Translations under genes and position numbers: made by a program
Source of the DNA: Antilocapra americana
Lineage: Eukaryota; Chordata; Mammalia; Artiodactyla; Antilocapridae
NCBI GenBank assembly: GCA_007570785.1
Contig: ML660201.1
Location: 36,637,685-36,701,684, forward strand
Length of the DNA: 64,000 nt
Direction: 5' to 3'
In this document: positions 23,655-35,219 of the stretch, piece by piece
How positions within the stretch are numbered: the first letter of the stretch is position 1
How the letters are laid out: each line of letters begins with the position of its first letter
Notes under the pieces: model-generated
Told to the model about the DNA's origin: nothing
What the model saw: the letters and a program-made list of their open reading frames with translations, nothing else
Database searches by the model: none

Positions 23655-24075
23655 CTCATTTAATTAGTATCCATATTTTGTCAATCACTTTGCTGTACAG
23701 TTTATAAATATTACTTAAATATTTTCATGACAATCCTATGAGATTTGTTTTGCTATTATTATCCTGTTGAATAGGCTTCCTGGTGGCTCAAATGGTAAAG
23801 AATCTGCCTGCAATACAGGACATCCAGGTTTGATCCCTGGATCAATATGATCCCCTGGAGAAGAGCATGGCAACCCACTCCAGTATTCTTGCCTGGAGAA
23901 TTCCATGGACAGAGGAGCCTAGCAAGCTATGGTCCATGGGGTCGCAAAGAGTCGGGTTTGACTGAGTAACTAACACTTCCTGCTGAGTAAACTCAGGCTT
24001 AGAGATTTTAAGTCACATGCCCAGGGTCTCATAGCTATAATGAGAGGAGACTGAGTGACTCGGGCTTATCTTTAT
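23655..24075 (-). repeat. MIR SINE split by a Bov-tA insertion
   Basis: Antisense MIR in two pieces. 23655-23770 holds 'tttcatgacaatcctatgag' and 'gctattattatcctgttga'. 23978-24075 resumes with 'ctgctgagtaaactcaggctt' and 'agtcacatgcccaggg'. The gap is exactly the SINE at 23771-23977. Confidence 0.82.
23771..23977 (+). mobile_element. Bov-tA SINE inserted in MIR
   Basis: A complete Bov-tA runs from 'aggcttcctggtggctcaaa' to 'gactgagtaactaac'. The near-direct repeat tcctg[t/c]tga at 23762-23770 and 23978-23986 marks the target site within the MIR. Confidence 0.93.
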
Positions 24076-24082
24076 TCTGTGC

Positions 24083-24257
24083 CAGTGGTTCTCTTAACTT
24101 TGATAGTGGTTCTCTTAACTTTTACTTGTAGGGCTTAGCTACACGTGATAGTTACCACCTCTTCCAAGACTGCAGATTTTAGAAGGCCTGAGGTGAGGCC
24201 TGAGAATTTCCAAGTGATATTGGTAGTGTAGGGACCATGCTTTAAGAACCATTCCTC
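24083..24257 (+). mobile_element. MER5A-type hAT-Charlie fossil with duplicated end
   Basis: Starts with 'cagtggttctcttaacttt', contains 'ggcctgaggtgaggcctgag', and ends 'ggaccatgctttaagaacca', matching both MER5A termini. The left 21 bases are repeated in tandem (24084-24104 and 24105-24125). Confidence 0.75.
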
Positions 24258-24724
24258 TATACCCTGCTGCTTCTTTCTGTTCCATATCAGACTCAAGCTG
24301 GTCCCTTATTATTATTTGCCTTTACTCTGTTTCAAAATACTCAGGAATTCGCAGGTTTTCTTGGATTTTAGAACTCTTTGGAGGAGAGGAGAGGAACATC
24401 ATAGAGGTTCTAATTTCACGTAGGTCCTTCCTAAACTCCAAAGGAGTACCACTGGGCTACCCTAATAAGTTGTCTCCATGGTTTTCCAAATCACTGGCAC
24501 TAACATCACGGTTTAGTAACTCCTTTTTACTTCTCCTTTGTTGGCTTTGGTCCAGATCTGTTCTTCTGAATTGTAACAGGAGTCTTCATACCCCATTCCA
24601 TTCACTAACCCTTGGATATATTGCCTCATTGATGCATACATAAATTTTCTGCCTGTATTTGAGCCCCATATGTGCCAGGCACCTGAGTGACCTGTGTGTA
24701 AAACCAAACACAGTCTCTGCCATC

Positions 24725-24961
24725 TGTGTATGTGTGTGTATGCTCAGTTGCTCAGTCAATTCTACTCTTTGTGTCTCCATGAACTGTAGCCCACCGGGGT
24801 TACAGTTACAATAGGCTCCCCTATCCATGAGATTCTGCAGGTAAGAATACTGGAGTAGGTTGCTATTTCATCCTCCAGGGGATCTTCCTGACACAGAGAT
24901 CGAACTTGTGTCTCTCGTGTCTCCTGTATTGACAAATGGGTTCTTTACCACTAGTGCTACC
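24725..24961 (-). mobile_element. Bov-tA SINE with perfect target duplication
   Basis: Antisense Bov-tA carrying an extra tract near 24798-24815 not usual for the family. Perfect flanks tctctgccatc lie at 24714-24724 and 24962-24972. It is noticeably more diverged than its neighbours. Confidence 0.92.
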
Positions 24962-24974
24962 TCTCTGCCATCAG

Positions 24975-25285
24975 GGAATGTTTATTCTAGGAGGAAAACA
25001 AATATTAGAAAACTCAGATAAATAAAGGTCAGTGCTACCAAGAAGAGGTACATGGTGCAAGAAGAGCATGTAATGGGGTGGGGGTGGGGTGGGTGGAGGT
25101 TTAACCTGTTTGGGAGGAGGGATGGTCAGGGAAAGCTTGTTTATGGGAATAATGAGTGAGCCAAAATCTGATGGAAAATGAAGAATTAAGTAGAATCAGA
25201 GGGTAGACTGGGGATGAGGAAAGAACAATCCAGGCACAGGAATGGCATGTACAGAGGCTACCAGAAGCAGGGACATAGCGTAGTC
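24975..25285 (-). repeat. L2 LINE fragment
   Basis: Antisense L2: 'tttattctaggaggaaaaca', 'gggatggtcagggaaagctt', 'caatccaggcacaggaatgg', 'gtacagaggctaccagaagc' in L2 order. A G-rich block lies inside at 25075-25096. Confidence 0.65.
25075..25093 (+). other. G-quadruplex motif
   Basis: Four G runs (4, 5, 4 and 3) are separated by single T loops. This is a strong canonical quadruplex pattern, within an L2 remnant. Confidence 0.7.
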
Positions 25286-25289
25286 ATAA

Positions 25290-26590
25290 AACTTAGTATT
25301 CTAAATTGGATATCTCTATTCCAAGATCAACACATGGATTAAAGGGAAATTCTAAAAAAAAAAGTGAAATCATGACTCTCATACTGATATAAAATGAATG
25401 TTTATTAAAGATTATATTTGATTGAGAGTGAGAAAGCTAGTCAGTCTTATAATCAGTCCCAAAAGAAGCCAAAAGAAGCCAAAAGGACACTTTTGCAGAT
25501 CAGAAATACACTGACATAAATTTACAAATGGAGGCGAAGTGGTTTCTAGCGATGGGAGTGGAGTAACCTGAACATCCAATGGACAGGGCAGAATTTATCT
25601 CTTGAAAATAGCAAGTACAAGCATCAGAGACAAGAATTACCTTGCATTGCTATCAATTATCTATAATTTACAGAGTTGTAAAATAACTCTCAGTGAATAA
25701 GAATCTGATAGCTGGGAGGAGATCTCCTTTATAATCTAGATAATGCATAGTTTTCCATTGAAACATATTTATTTTTCCCTGCAAGTGCTTTGGTCATGAA
25801 TATATTTTTATTATTTAGGGTTAGCTGGATTTGATCTCAAAAGGCTTCTGGCTTGCATTTTGGACACCCCAAAAGTATGGGGTAGGATTTACTGTCAGAC
25901 CTTTTATACTCCACCTTGACTATGACACACCATGATGCATGTCCAGCCTGTCACCCCTTGCTAAATCCCTTTAAACAGAAGTGTAATAAACGTCTTATGG
26001 CTTGTTCTTTTCTGGCTGAAAGCAAGGAAAAAAACTCTTTGAGAGAAGGCACTCAAAAAGAGAGTAGAACTTGGCTTTCATTCAGGAGCCCCTCTGAGAA
26101 CAAAGAGAGACACCTTTCCAGTAAACCTGATAAACCAAAGTAGTTTCGCCAAGTTGAGTCTGGCACAGCCTCCAGATGGTCACAACAAGAAGAATTTCTT
26201 CAGGTGTGCCAGGTGGCCTCTTGACCAGGAGAGGGATAATCATTTAGTCAGTTAACAGGGTGGCTGGTGCGGGTGAGTTTAAATTGATGATTTGCTTTGT
26301 TGAAATGTTAAACCAGCATTGACAGCTACTGTAATCCTTTAATTGACAAATCCACTCAGGAACCATGTCTTAGAAACTTCCTTATGGAGAATGGAAGCAT
26401 CACCCTCCTTTTTCCATTGTAAACTGAGTGTGTTCAGTGTAGGCTCCCTGTTTTCTATATCAGTGCTGCATTGCACCAGGAGACAGAATTAGAACAGCAC
26501 CTTTTGATTTAATTTGTAGCAGGTCAGAGTTCAAAACTGCAATTTCACAAATGTTTGATAAAAAATGTCACTGGTTTTGATTGAGTTGTG
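25290..26590. other. Unique sequence, possible conserved part
   Basis: No exon or nameable repeat is supported. The stretch 26150-26580 is repeat-free. The short frame at 25916-26143 has no domain. Confidence 0.45.
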
Positions 26591-26639
26591 TTATTAACGT
26601 GTAGCTGGAGAGTCTTTTTTTTTTTTCTTTTTTTGGATT

Positions 26640-27755
26640 AGCATTAATGTGTCTGACTTCTCAGTAATACATGCTATTTCTAGTTTTGTTTCTGCTAGAG
26701 AACTTATACCAGTGGAATAATGGATTTCATTGGCTGGTTCAGCATAAAGACTTAAATATAGAAATGGCAAAGTAAGTAAGTTACCTACAGGAGATAGTGC
26801 TGCTGATATATATATATATATATTCTTCTCCAAATGTAGTAGAAGATATTAAAAATATCTCTTGAAAAATAGCAATTTGTTTCTTTCTGCTTGTAATCAT
26901 GGGTGAAAGTTCTGTGAAATGTGTATCATTTTTTAAAAAATTATGGGTGATTTAGTTAAAAGAAAAAAGTAAAAAAAAAAAAAAAATCCCCAACCCAGAA
27001 AAAGTCATCTTACTGTTTGGTAAATCAGGCCTCTAATAGTAAATAGCTCAAAAAGCTTTCCATAATGTTTATGAACAATTTCTCAATTTTATATCCAGAT
27101 ATTTCTGTTATATTCTGCAAAGGAGATAATCCTGGCTGAACAAAAGAGAAGAGCCTTTTTTAGATTGAATAGACTGGCCAATTCAGGAGCAAAGTGCATG
27201 ATTACCAATCTTTCAGGCAAAGCTTTTATGTAAGGCAAACTTTATAACTTCATCCATTCTAAGGAGGAAAAAGCATTTAAGACCGTAGGGAAAATAAAAG
27301 GCAAAAGAGAAATGTAGGAAACTGTCCTATCCTTTATATCTCTATAGTCGCTTGTTTCATGGCTACAATCATTGAGTTAACCCAATTTAAAGCCACAATG
27401 TTTCTTTGAAAAAGGCATTTTACCATTCCCTATGGTAGTCAATCTACACAACTAACAAGTGGACATGACTACTATTAATTTTCTTTTCATTTTTTGTTTT
27501 TGAATATTCTTACCTCCTCCACTGTACATTTCTATGTTTTACTGCATAGGAAAGGGTGATAAGAGTCATCAATAGTAGCCATCTTAACATGTTACAGGGG
27601 CTGTCACGTAACAGTGATTACTGAAAAAATGGGCTTTCTAATTTCCTTGTGCCTCATAAGTCCTGTCTTTACCAAGAAATAGATATCACTCATTTTTTTA
27701 CCTTGAGTAGATGAATCCATGTTTGCAATTTCTGCCTGATGGTGGGTCACGACTC
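26640..27755. other. Unique AT-rich sequence with simple repeats
   Basis: Holds a (TA)9 tract at 26806-26823 and a 16-base A run at 26971-26986. Nothing else is recognised. Confidence 0.55.
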
Positions 27756-27759
27756 ATTT

Positions 27760-27862
27760 CTCAAAGCTTGGTTCTCCAACCATTTGGAATCACATGAGGC
27801 ACTTGAAAAAAAAATGAAGATTTGGGAACTCTGTCCAGGACTGATGAAATCTGAATTTGTTT
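27760..27862 (+). repeat. Possible MER5-like fossil
   Basis: 'cttggttctccaaccatttggaatcacatg' and 'aggcacttgaaaa' recall the left end of a MER5-type element. The rest is too diverged. Confidence 0.4.
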
Positions 27863-27864
27863 TT

Positions 27865-29070
27865 TTCTCCCTTGAGGGGTAATAGTTCATGTTGGGCAGT
27901 CACACTTGGGTCCAAAAAATTAGCAGCAATGTTAAATTGATGTCCAATATCAAGAGACATTTCCTAGTTTACTTTTTTTTAGCCATTCAACCATCACAAT
28001 TATTAGGTCATCTAGTAGATTGCTTGAGTTTAATTTTATGTTGTTTCATGGTATCTGACAGTGAGATTCCTTCAGCCTCCAACCCCACCCCTGACACAGT
28101 TTATAAAAATAGGGATCATTTGACGATGCCTTCATATTTGCTAAAAAGCAGTCCTTCTTTTGATTCTTATATATGTTATTGCTATATTGAACTTTGACCT
28201 GTTGTTGCTATTTTGTAAAATATCCTCAAAATAAAATATCATTGAAGATAAAGACATTTCTAAAGTGATTAATGATATGGAAAAGGTAAAAGGAGTGAGC
28301 ATATGAGGACTGTGTGAAATATCCTGGCCTTTATGTCAGAGGTGATGCCATATTTGTAAAATGGAGAAGGTAGCAAGGATTGCCTTCATCAAGGAAGAGG
28401 TGAAATGCCCATGTGAGTGTATCACTATGCACTTAATTAGACATCACTCTTTACTTTTCAGTTACCTGAAAAGTCTTGTGTTCTTCTGGATGCTTGTGGT
28501 TTTATTTGGTTACCAATTATGAAAATGAGTTGTGTTTCAGGAAGCTTTCTGAAAGATGTGGATAGATAATAAATCCTGTGCCTTGCTTGGCATATTGATG
28601 GTTCTGTTGATGAGAGGTTGCACGGAGTCAATAGTTGATTCTGCTTTGTGGTGACATTTGCATTTAATAAAAAGTCATGTTTATTGTAGCTGCTGTACAA
28701 ACACAACTGGCACCTAGTGTGTCATGGCTGCATATGCTAAGTGGAGAATATGTGCCTGAGAAGACAAGGTGGTAAGAATGACTACCTTGTGATCTTTTTG
28801 GTTTTAAAAGCAATTTGTATCTCTGCTTACAGAGATAGATTAATTATAGTCCTAGGTTCATTTTGCACTGTCATCCTTGGTTCATGAATTAACCTTATTC
28901 TGATGGATTGGTTTTATACTTAACGCATAATCATAAACCTAAGAACAAATATACCAATAATTGATATCCAAATGTGTGCCTTTTTTAAATCCTATCTCTT
29001 CCTCCTTCTATGACATAACCTAACTTCCTGTCTATCGTTCCTTGCTTTTTTCTTTTAATTAAAGTTTTCA
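27865..29070. other. Unique sequence, no feature recognised
   Basis: No exon, RNA gene or nameable repeat can be supported. Confidence 0.5.
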
Positions 29071-29075
29071 TATAT

Positions 29076-29270
29076 GTTACTGTTTAGTCACTAAGTCATG
29101 TCTGACTCTTTTGTGACCCCATGCACTGTAGCTTGCCAGGCTCCTCTGTCCATGGGATTTCTCCAGGCAATAATATTGGAGTGGGTTGCCATTTCCTTCT
29201 CCAGGAGATCTTCCTAACACAGGAATTGAACTTGCATCTCCTTCATTGGTAGGCAGATTCTTTACCCCAT
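29076..29270 (-). mobile_element. Bov-tA-type SINE
   Basis: Antisense Bov-tA: 'tttagtcactaagtcatgtc', 'gcactgtagcttgccaggc', 'aattgaacttgcatctcc', 'aggcagattctttaccc'. The last head bases are missing. Confidence 0.92.
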
Positions 29271-29624
29271 TTGATCTGCTTGTTTTTCTTTTCCTTTCTT
29301 TTTTTCTGGTATGAATGGTACCACTCTGAAAGTTCTTACACACATTTCCTGGTACATATGTAGGAAAGTAAACATGGCCTGCCAAATGTCCCTCTCTTCT
29401 GACTTTCAGTGCCTTTCTCTGAGTGATCATGATCACTACTTCCAGGCCAACTACAGTCTATTGTGATCTCTCCTAGAAGGTTCCAGTAACTTCCCATTAT
29501 GGAGATGCTCCCAAGATTCCTCTGGGGCACCTTCTCCTTTGCTGTAGTAAGTTGAAACACTTAACTTTGACTATCAGTGTATTGCTAGTGGCCTTTCACT
29601 GATGGACTTTGACATATGTGCTAA

Positions 29625-29775
29625 AGTTTCTCATGGGTATTAATACATACCTAGAAGTGAATTTGCCAGTTGAGATAGAGTATGTGAACGCTCAAACTTA
29701 AAAAAAAAAAAAAAAAGCAAGCTTGCCAGTTGCTGTCTAAGTATGTCCCATCACATTTTATTTTCATCTACCATG
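29625..29775 (-). repeat. Possible old L1 fossil with A run
   Basis: 'gggtattaatacatacctagaagtgaatttgcc' and 'agttgctgtctaagtatgtccc' resemble antisense old LINE text. An A run of about 17 lies near 29700-29717. Confidence 0.4.
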
Positions 29776-30061
29776 AAAAAAAAGTCTACTTGACCCATTT
29801 CTTCACATACATTAAATGCACAAGACAGTCGATGTATATATAGATGTCTCCCTTACACCATACAAGCAGCTCACTTCTTTTCTTTAAAGAAATATGTATT
29901 TATTCTATCTGTTGTCATGTGGTGTTTCAATAGTGGAATGTGCTTAGCATAATTTCCTTCACATTTTAGCTGTGGTACATGCATCTTTTAAAAGATTCAG
30001 CAGAAGAGTTATGTCTGTGTGTTTTCTTACTTATAGTTGTCCTACTTTTGAGAGTAACCCA

Positions 30062-30170
30062 GGTCAGTGGTTCTCAAACTTAAGTGAACATGTAAGAATC
30101 ATCACAAGAGACTCTATTTGAATTAAAACCACCAGAGGATTCTCAGGTAAAAAAGAGGGTCCTACATAGT
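30062..30170 (+). repeat. MER5-like fossil, partial
   Basis: 'ggtcagtggttctcaaactta' followed by 'gtaagaatcatcac' is the left end of a MER5-type element. The interior is decayed. Confidence 0.55.
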
Positions 30171-30399
30171 GTTGCAAATTACTGTATTAGTCACCAGTTT
30201 CAAGAGGGGAGCCCCTATGTAAATATGTGCCCCCACTTCTAGAAGATGAAGCATTGGGATTATCTTGCTAATTCTAAAATGATGGTAATGAAGTAGATAC
30301 TAACCTGGATTAGACATAGTAAGGATTACATAGTAAGTGTATGGTATTTGGTAAATGAATGAGTAAAATGCAGGAGACATCATAGAAAATATACCTCTT

Positions 30400-30559
30400 A
30401 AAAAAAGCTCATTTATGTATTGACTATACTGAGTCTTAGTTGTGGCATGCAAGCTCTTAGTTGAGGCTTGTGAGATCTAGTTCCCTGACCAGGGGCCAAA
30501 CCTTGGCCTCCTGCATTGGGAGCGAGGAGTCTTAGCCACTGGAACACCAGGGAAGTCCC
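30400..30559 (-). mobile_element. Short CHR-type SINE with target duplication
   Basis: Antisense CHR ending 'cactggaacaccagggaagtccc'. Flanks agaaaatatacc[t/c]ctt lie at 30384-30399 and 30560-30575. Confidence 0.93.
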
Positions 30560-30639
30560 AGAAAATATACCCCTTAAACTGAAACTGTGGCTCTTAAACT
30601 TTACTGGGAGGGAGGGCTTGGTATTTTCCTGGATCTTTT

Positions 30640-30910
30640 CAAATTTCATACCATCAGTACTCATTACTAAGGATATCACAGTGAACCAAACAGAGTTTTT
30701 GCTTTCAGGGAGCTTAGATACTTGGGTGGGGAGATAAACCATACATAAATAAATTCTACAATATTTGGGACAGTTTTAACAAATGCTGTGATGGAGATAC
30801 TCAGGCTGCAATGATAGTGGGCAATAGGAGTCTCCCCTATTGGTATCTCTCCATAGTCAGCGAAGTTTCTGTGAAGAAGTGAACTTTAAGTTGAATGGTA
30901 AGCAAATGGG
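30640..30910 (-). repeat. L2 LINE fragment
   Basis: Antisense L2: 'cagggagcttagatacttggg', 'acataaataaattctaca', 'gtgatggagatactcagg', 'tgaagaagtgaactttaag' in L2 order. Confidence 0.65.
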
Positions 30911-31266
30911 TCAGGCTCCCAAGACTTTCCCCAGAGTCAGTGATTTGCTAGGAATACTCACAGGACTCGGTATGCCGTCTACTTGTGGCTCTGATTTATT
31001 ACAGCAGAATGAAGGAAAGCAAAATCAGCAGAAGGAAAAGCCATGTGGAGTGAAGTCTGGAGGAAATGGGCACTAGGTTCAGTGTGTATCTCCCACAGGA
31101 GTCACTCAGGGATGGTGCTAATTGTGACAACAGGTGAAATGTCTGACAGGACACTTCAGTGACCAAAATTTTTTCTGAGGGCTGGTCACATGGGTACACT
31201 CTGCTTAATATGTGCCAATAGTCCAAACTCCCAAAAGGAAAGGAAATATATCCTAAAAATATATTG

Positions 31267-31525
31267 GGGACTTCCCTGGTGGTCCAGTGGGGAGTCTGCC
31301 TTGCAATGCCAGGGGTGTGGGTTGGATCCCTGGTCAGGGACCTATTGTAGTAATAGGATCCCACATGCCAAGGAGCAGCTGAGCCCTCGTTCCACAACTG
31401 TTGAGGCTGCTCACCACAACTAGAGTCCGTGCACCTCAACAAAAGATCCCGTGTGATGCAACAAAAATCCTGTGTGCAGCAACTAAGACCCAGCAAAGCC
31501 AAATACCTAAATAAACAAATATTAA

Positions 31526-31530
<5 letters not shown>
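31267..31530 (+). mobile_element. CHR-type SINE, tail expanded into (AT)n
   Basis: The head 'ggacttccctggtggtccag' and the B box 'gggttggatccc' are followed by CHR body units and the tail 'gcaactaagacccagcaaag'. The A-rich tail runs directly into the (AT)n microsatellite. Confidence 0.92.

Positions 31531-31574
<44 letters not shown>
31529..31574. repeat. (AT)23 microsatellite
   Basis: A perfect 46-base AT dinucleotide run, the longest simple repeat in the window. It follows the CHR tail and probably grew from it. Confidence 0.97.
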
Positions 31575-31578
<4 letters not shown>

Positions 31579-31719
31579 TCCACAAACAGTTTAGGTCAAA
31601 TGAGCCACTCTTATCAGTCCTAGGAATGGTGGTGACCTTCCTGAAATCTAGGTTCTTAGATGACAGCCAAGAGTCAACTTTGAGAGCAGGCCTTTCCTAA
31701 GGATAGCAGCCTCAGGCCT

Positions 31720-31955
31720 GCGGTGTGGACTTCTTCCTGCACAGCATACTGCCTGAAGAAATCTGGGATGAAATGCCATGATGTTCTGGACTTATTTGGA
31801 AACATTTGAACAAAGAACTAAAAGAAGAGGCTAAATGAAACAAATGGAGGAAAATATGGATCCTTATTGGCCATGGGTAGATGGGTGCTCGGAGATTCAC
31901 TGTACTTTTCTCTCATTCTGTTTGATAATTTCCATAATGAAAAATGAAAAACCAA
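31720..31955 (+). repeat. Possible old L1 3' end
   Basis: 'tcactgtacttttctctc', 'tgataatttccataatgaaaaatg' and the A-rich end resemble a sense L1 terminus. Confidence 0.4.
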
Positions 31956-31959
31956 AACC

Positions 31960-33045
31960 CAACCATGGAGATTTAAACAAAAAGAAAAGTGATATTAATG
32001 AGGTATAAAGAGGGCTAGATTTTGCTTAGTTCAGTTTAATTAAAAAAAATTGAGTACCTATTCAGTTTAACCCAGTGAATTCAAGAAATCTTTTATTTAG
32101 TATCTGTTATTTGTCAGAGCTTTAGCTATATCCTGTGAAGGATATGAATATCAACAAGACACTTAACCTTTGGGTTTGTGGGCTCATCTATGAAATGGGT
32201 GCACTTGAGTTCCCTCCAGTTCTTTGGGGGTTGCAAAGAATTGTGGGCAAGTGAGGGAAACCAGCCTCTCCAAGTTTCACTAGCAGCCATGAATGCTGCA
32301 ATAGATGAAGACTGCTACTTTGGGGAGGCATGCAGTTCTCTCATTGACTTAGAAGAATATTCAATGAGGCAGAACCTTCCTGAGGGGAGCGGAAATGATG
32401 ACAGGGAGATTGCCCTGGAGAATTGCCTTTGGCAGTGTCTTGGCAGGGGAAGAGAGCCTGTCGGGCCTTCCCTTTGAGGAGATCTGAATGTGGAAGAGAG
32501 ATGATGGGCGCTAGCTTTTATTTAAAAGGGAATAGATAAGCTATTGAATTGGAGCACATCAGAGGTGGCTTTATTTGAAAATGCTCTCAAAAGCTGTTTT
32601 GACAAGACCAGGGAGGAGGCAGTGGTATCATTAAATAAGCTGGCAACTTTTGTAACTAGCTTTTTGGTTTTTCCACCTCAAGGGAGAGTCAATAAACTTT
32701 GATTCCCAGCATTAATGTAATTATTTTGATTTTTTTCCTGGCTCATTCTAAGGGAAGGCTGCAGAGCTCCAATATCAGATGGCCGAAAGCAATTCAGAAA
32801 TCCCGTGTCCCCAAGGACACCCGCCGCCGTTCAGAAGTAGCAGGAGAGGGGGTGGAATAAATCATTTCCTCTGATCTTGTTAGTGTTGAGAATATTACGG
32901 GCAAGCAAATGCATTGCAGCACTAACACCAGAAGGCTACTGCAGGCAGAGGGAAAAATAACAAAATTTCTCAGCTTTTCAAAGCTTTACTTTACATATGA
33001 TTTCCTCTTTATATACTTTTAAAACTGTTGAAAGAGGGGCTTTAC
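31960..33045. other. Unique sequence with a candidate conserved block
   Basis: A short MIR-like tail may lie at 32160-32210 ('acacttaacctttgggt', 'tctatgaaatggg'). The frame 32178-32477 (99 residues) has no recognisable domain. The repeat-free stretch 32640-32990 carries clustered CpGs and is reported as a finding. Confidence 0.45.
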
Positions 33046-33049
33046 CCCT

Positions 33050-33262
33050 CCCTTCTTCCCTGGTGGCTCAGATGGTAAAGAATCTGCCTGCAGTGCAGGA
33101 GACCTGGGTTCGATCCCTTGGTTGGAAAGATTCCCTGGAGAAGAGAATGGCAAACCACTCAGTATTCATGCCTGGAAAATTCCATGGACAGAGGAGCCTG
33201 GTGGGCTACAACCCACGGTGTCGCACAGAGTAGGACACGAATGAGTGACTTTCACTTCTTCT
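33050..33262 (+). mobile_element. Bov-tA SINE
   Basis: Sense Bov-tA: head 'ttccctggtggctcagatgg', B box 'gggttcgatccc', body and tail 'cacgaatgagtgacttt'. Low divergence. Confidence 0.95.
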
Positions 33263-33264
33263 TA

Positions 33265-34425
33265 CTCACTCTGATTCTGAAGGTTCCTTCTTCTACATTA
33301 TCATGTCATCTGTCATCCAGAGATTTTCTGTGATATTGTCCCAGAAGCTCTAATATACTTCTTTATGTCAATTGCTACTCCAGTAATATCTAGTGTAAAT
33401 GGTCCTATCGTTCCGGGAGGTTTCTTTGGGGCAGCTGAGAAATGGCTTTTGTGAATAACCAGGTATTCCTAGCTAGATGGATCTGCCTCATATGAGCCTG
33501 ATGATCTACCCCACTGCCCCCTTGAAAATGCACTGTATTTAATTTTTTAAGTCAAACCAGTTTGGGATTTTTAAGATGATGGGCAGTTACAAAACAAATA
33601 GAATAACTGAAATTTTCTAATGATTGGAGCAGAGTCAAAGAATATATTTAAATATATTGAGAAACTATGCTTTGCGCTGAGGTGATGTGTATAGTTGCAC
33701 AATGCGTTTTTTCCCCTTGGGCCCTAAGCAATAAACTTAAAAGGTAATATGTATGTATTTACATAATCTTTCTTTTCACTTCAAGGGTTGCTCACAATAA
33801 TTTAAGGCTGCACTCTTCTTCCTGTAAATTGTAAACAAACCTTGAGGCCTAGCTCGTGGGCATTGGCTATAAATCATCATCATAATAATAGCAACAACCA
33901 GGCCTTGACTTTCAGAGTGCTGTGAACATTGCTTCCTGGAAGCAGACTTCAACTTATAAGTTTTAGGCCTCTGATATTAGAAGGCCAGCAGGTCAGGATT
34001 CCTTACTCAAGTGTATCTTTACTTGAGAAGAGATTTCTTGTTCTTATTTTCTCCAGTGACCGGCTCAATTTTAGACTCCATCTACATCACTAAAGCCATC
34101 TGTCATGTCAATTAAAGATAAAAAGCAAATAAAGCCAAAATGCTCGATGTTGAAATTCTGAGGACAGGGAAGCCTGACAATTTCAACTTTTTCCAACAGG
34201 TTGTTAATTATCATCAGTCATTTGATTGGTCTCCACACCCCATTTTCTAGCTTCTAAAAATTGTATTTCCTATTGATTTTACCGTTTCTGAAATAATATC
34301 TTCCCATTGATGTGCTCATTTAGTGTCATGTCTCCATGTTTGAAAAGCTCTCATTAAGCCAATGGTCTTCCAATTCATGGCATTTTAGATCCCAGGATTT
34401 ATGTTATTTCTCAAATTCCTTTTCA
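33265..34425. other. Unique AT-rich sequence
   Basis: No exon or firm repeat. The part 33960-34350 is repeat-free, with an AT-rich homeodomain-like word near 34200 ('gttaattatcatcagtcatt'). Confidence 0.45.
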
Positions 34426-34429
34426 TCTC

Positions 34430-35215
34430 TGCTGTTATCACCTGGTTGGGCCACCACTGTCTCTTATTTAGACAACTGAGACAGCGGACTACCCACAGCC
34501 ATCTAGTCTACTTCCAGTCTGTTTCCCATTGATGCTATACTGATCTTGTAAAAGCACGGATACCATCTTGTCATTCCTGTTTAAAGTCCTTTAAGGGCCT
34601 TCCATTGCTTTTAACTACTACTTTGGTAGTACAAAGAAACACTACTTTGGTCTGTAGGATTTGGCTTCCTTTCTCTATCTTGTCTTAAATCCTCTCCTTT
34701 CCCCTGACTGCTGTGCTTTACTCAGAGCATCCCCAAATTCAGTCATTCAGAAGCTATATATTTATTATATTTTTGTCCTACCTATATTAATATTTACTAA
34801 GAGAGAAAGAAAACTTTTTTAAAACTTAAATTGTATTTTAAAAGGTAACTTTGTTTTATCCCCTAACTGGAAACAAGTATTCTAATATATATTTCAAAAC
34901 ACTTGAACTTATTAAAATTCAACAGCCTTTTTACACTTGAACCTATTAGAATGTAAAATTTAGTATTTTTGTTTTTTATCCTCAAAAACCATCTCTGTGC
35001 CTTTAGTGCTTTACTCTTCACCTTTTATCAATCATTTCTCCAACTCAATTTCTCTGTTCTCTGTTTTATCATTTTTTCCCCAAAAGGAGATTCTCTAGAT
35101 GGTTTGGCTTCTCTTCCTGTCTTTCCTAATCTCTCCTTCTTCAGTTAGCTCTTACCCATCCTCAAAATTTCAGCTGAAACAACCACTGCTCCAGATTTGA
35201 TTCAACTGTTAATCC
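34430..35215 (+). repeat. L2 LINE, sense, long fragment
   Basis: Sense L2: 'ctacttccagtctgtttccc', 'accatcttgtcattcctgttt', 'ccttccattgctttta', then after an AT-rich gap 'ctcttacccatcctcaaaatttcagc'. No open frame is left. The AT-rich stretch 34745-34980 may be an insertion or a decayed segment. Confidence 0.65.
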
Positions 35216-35219
35216 TATC

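Noticed and set aside
30999..31583. Minus-strand open frame of 194 residues with an YI repeat
   Set aside because: The repeat is the (AT)23 microsatellite and the rest is CHR SINE and unique DNA. No domain and no splice context.
32178..32477. Plus-strand open frame of 99 residues in unique DNA
   Set aside because: No recognisable domain, no clear splice sites, and its length is within chance for this window size.
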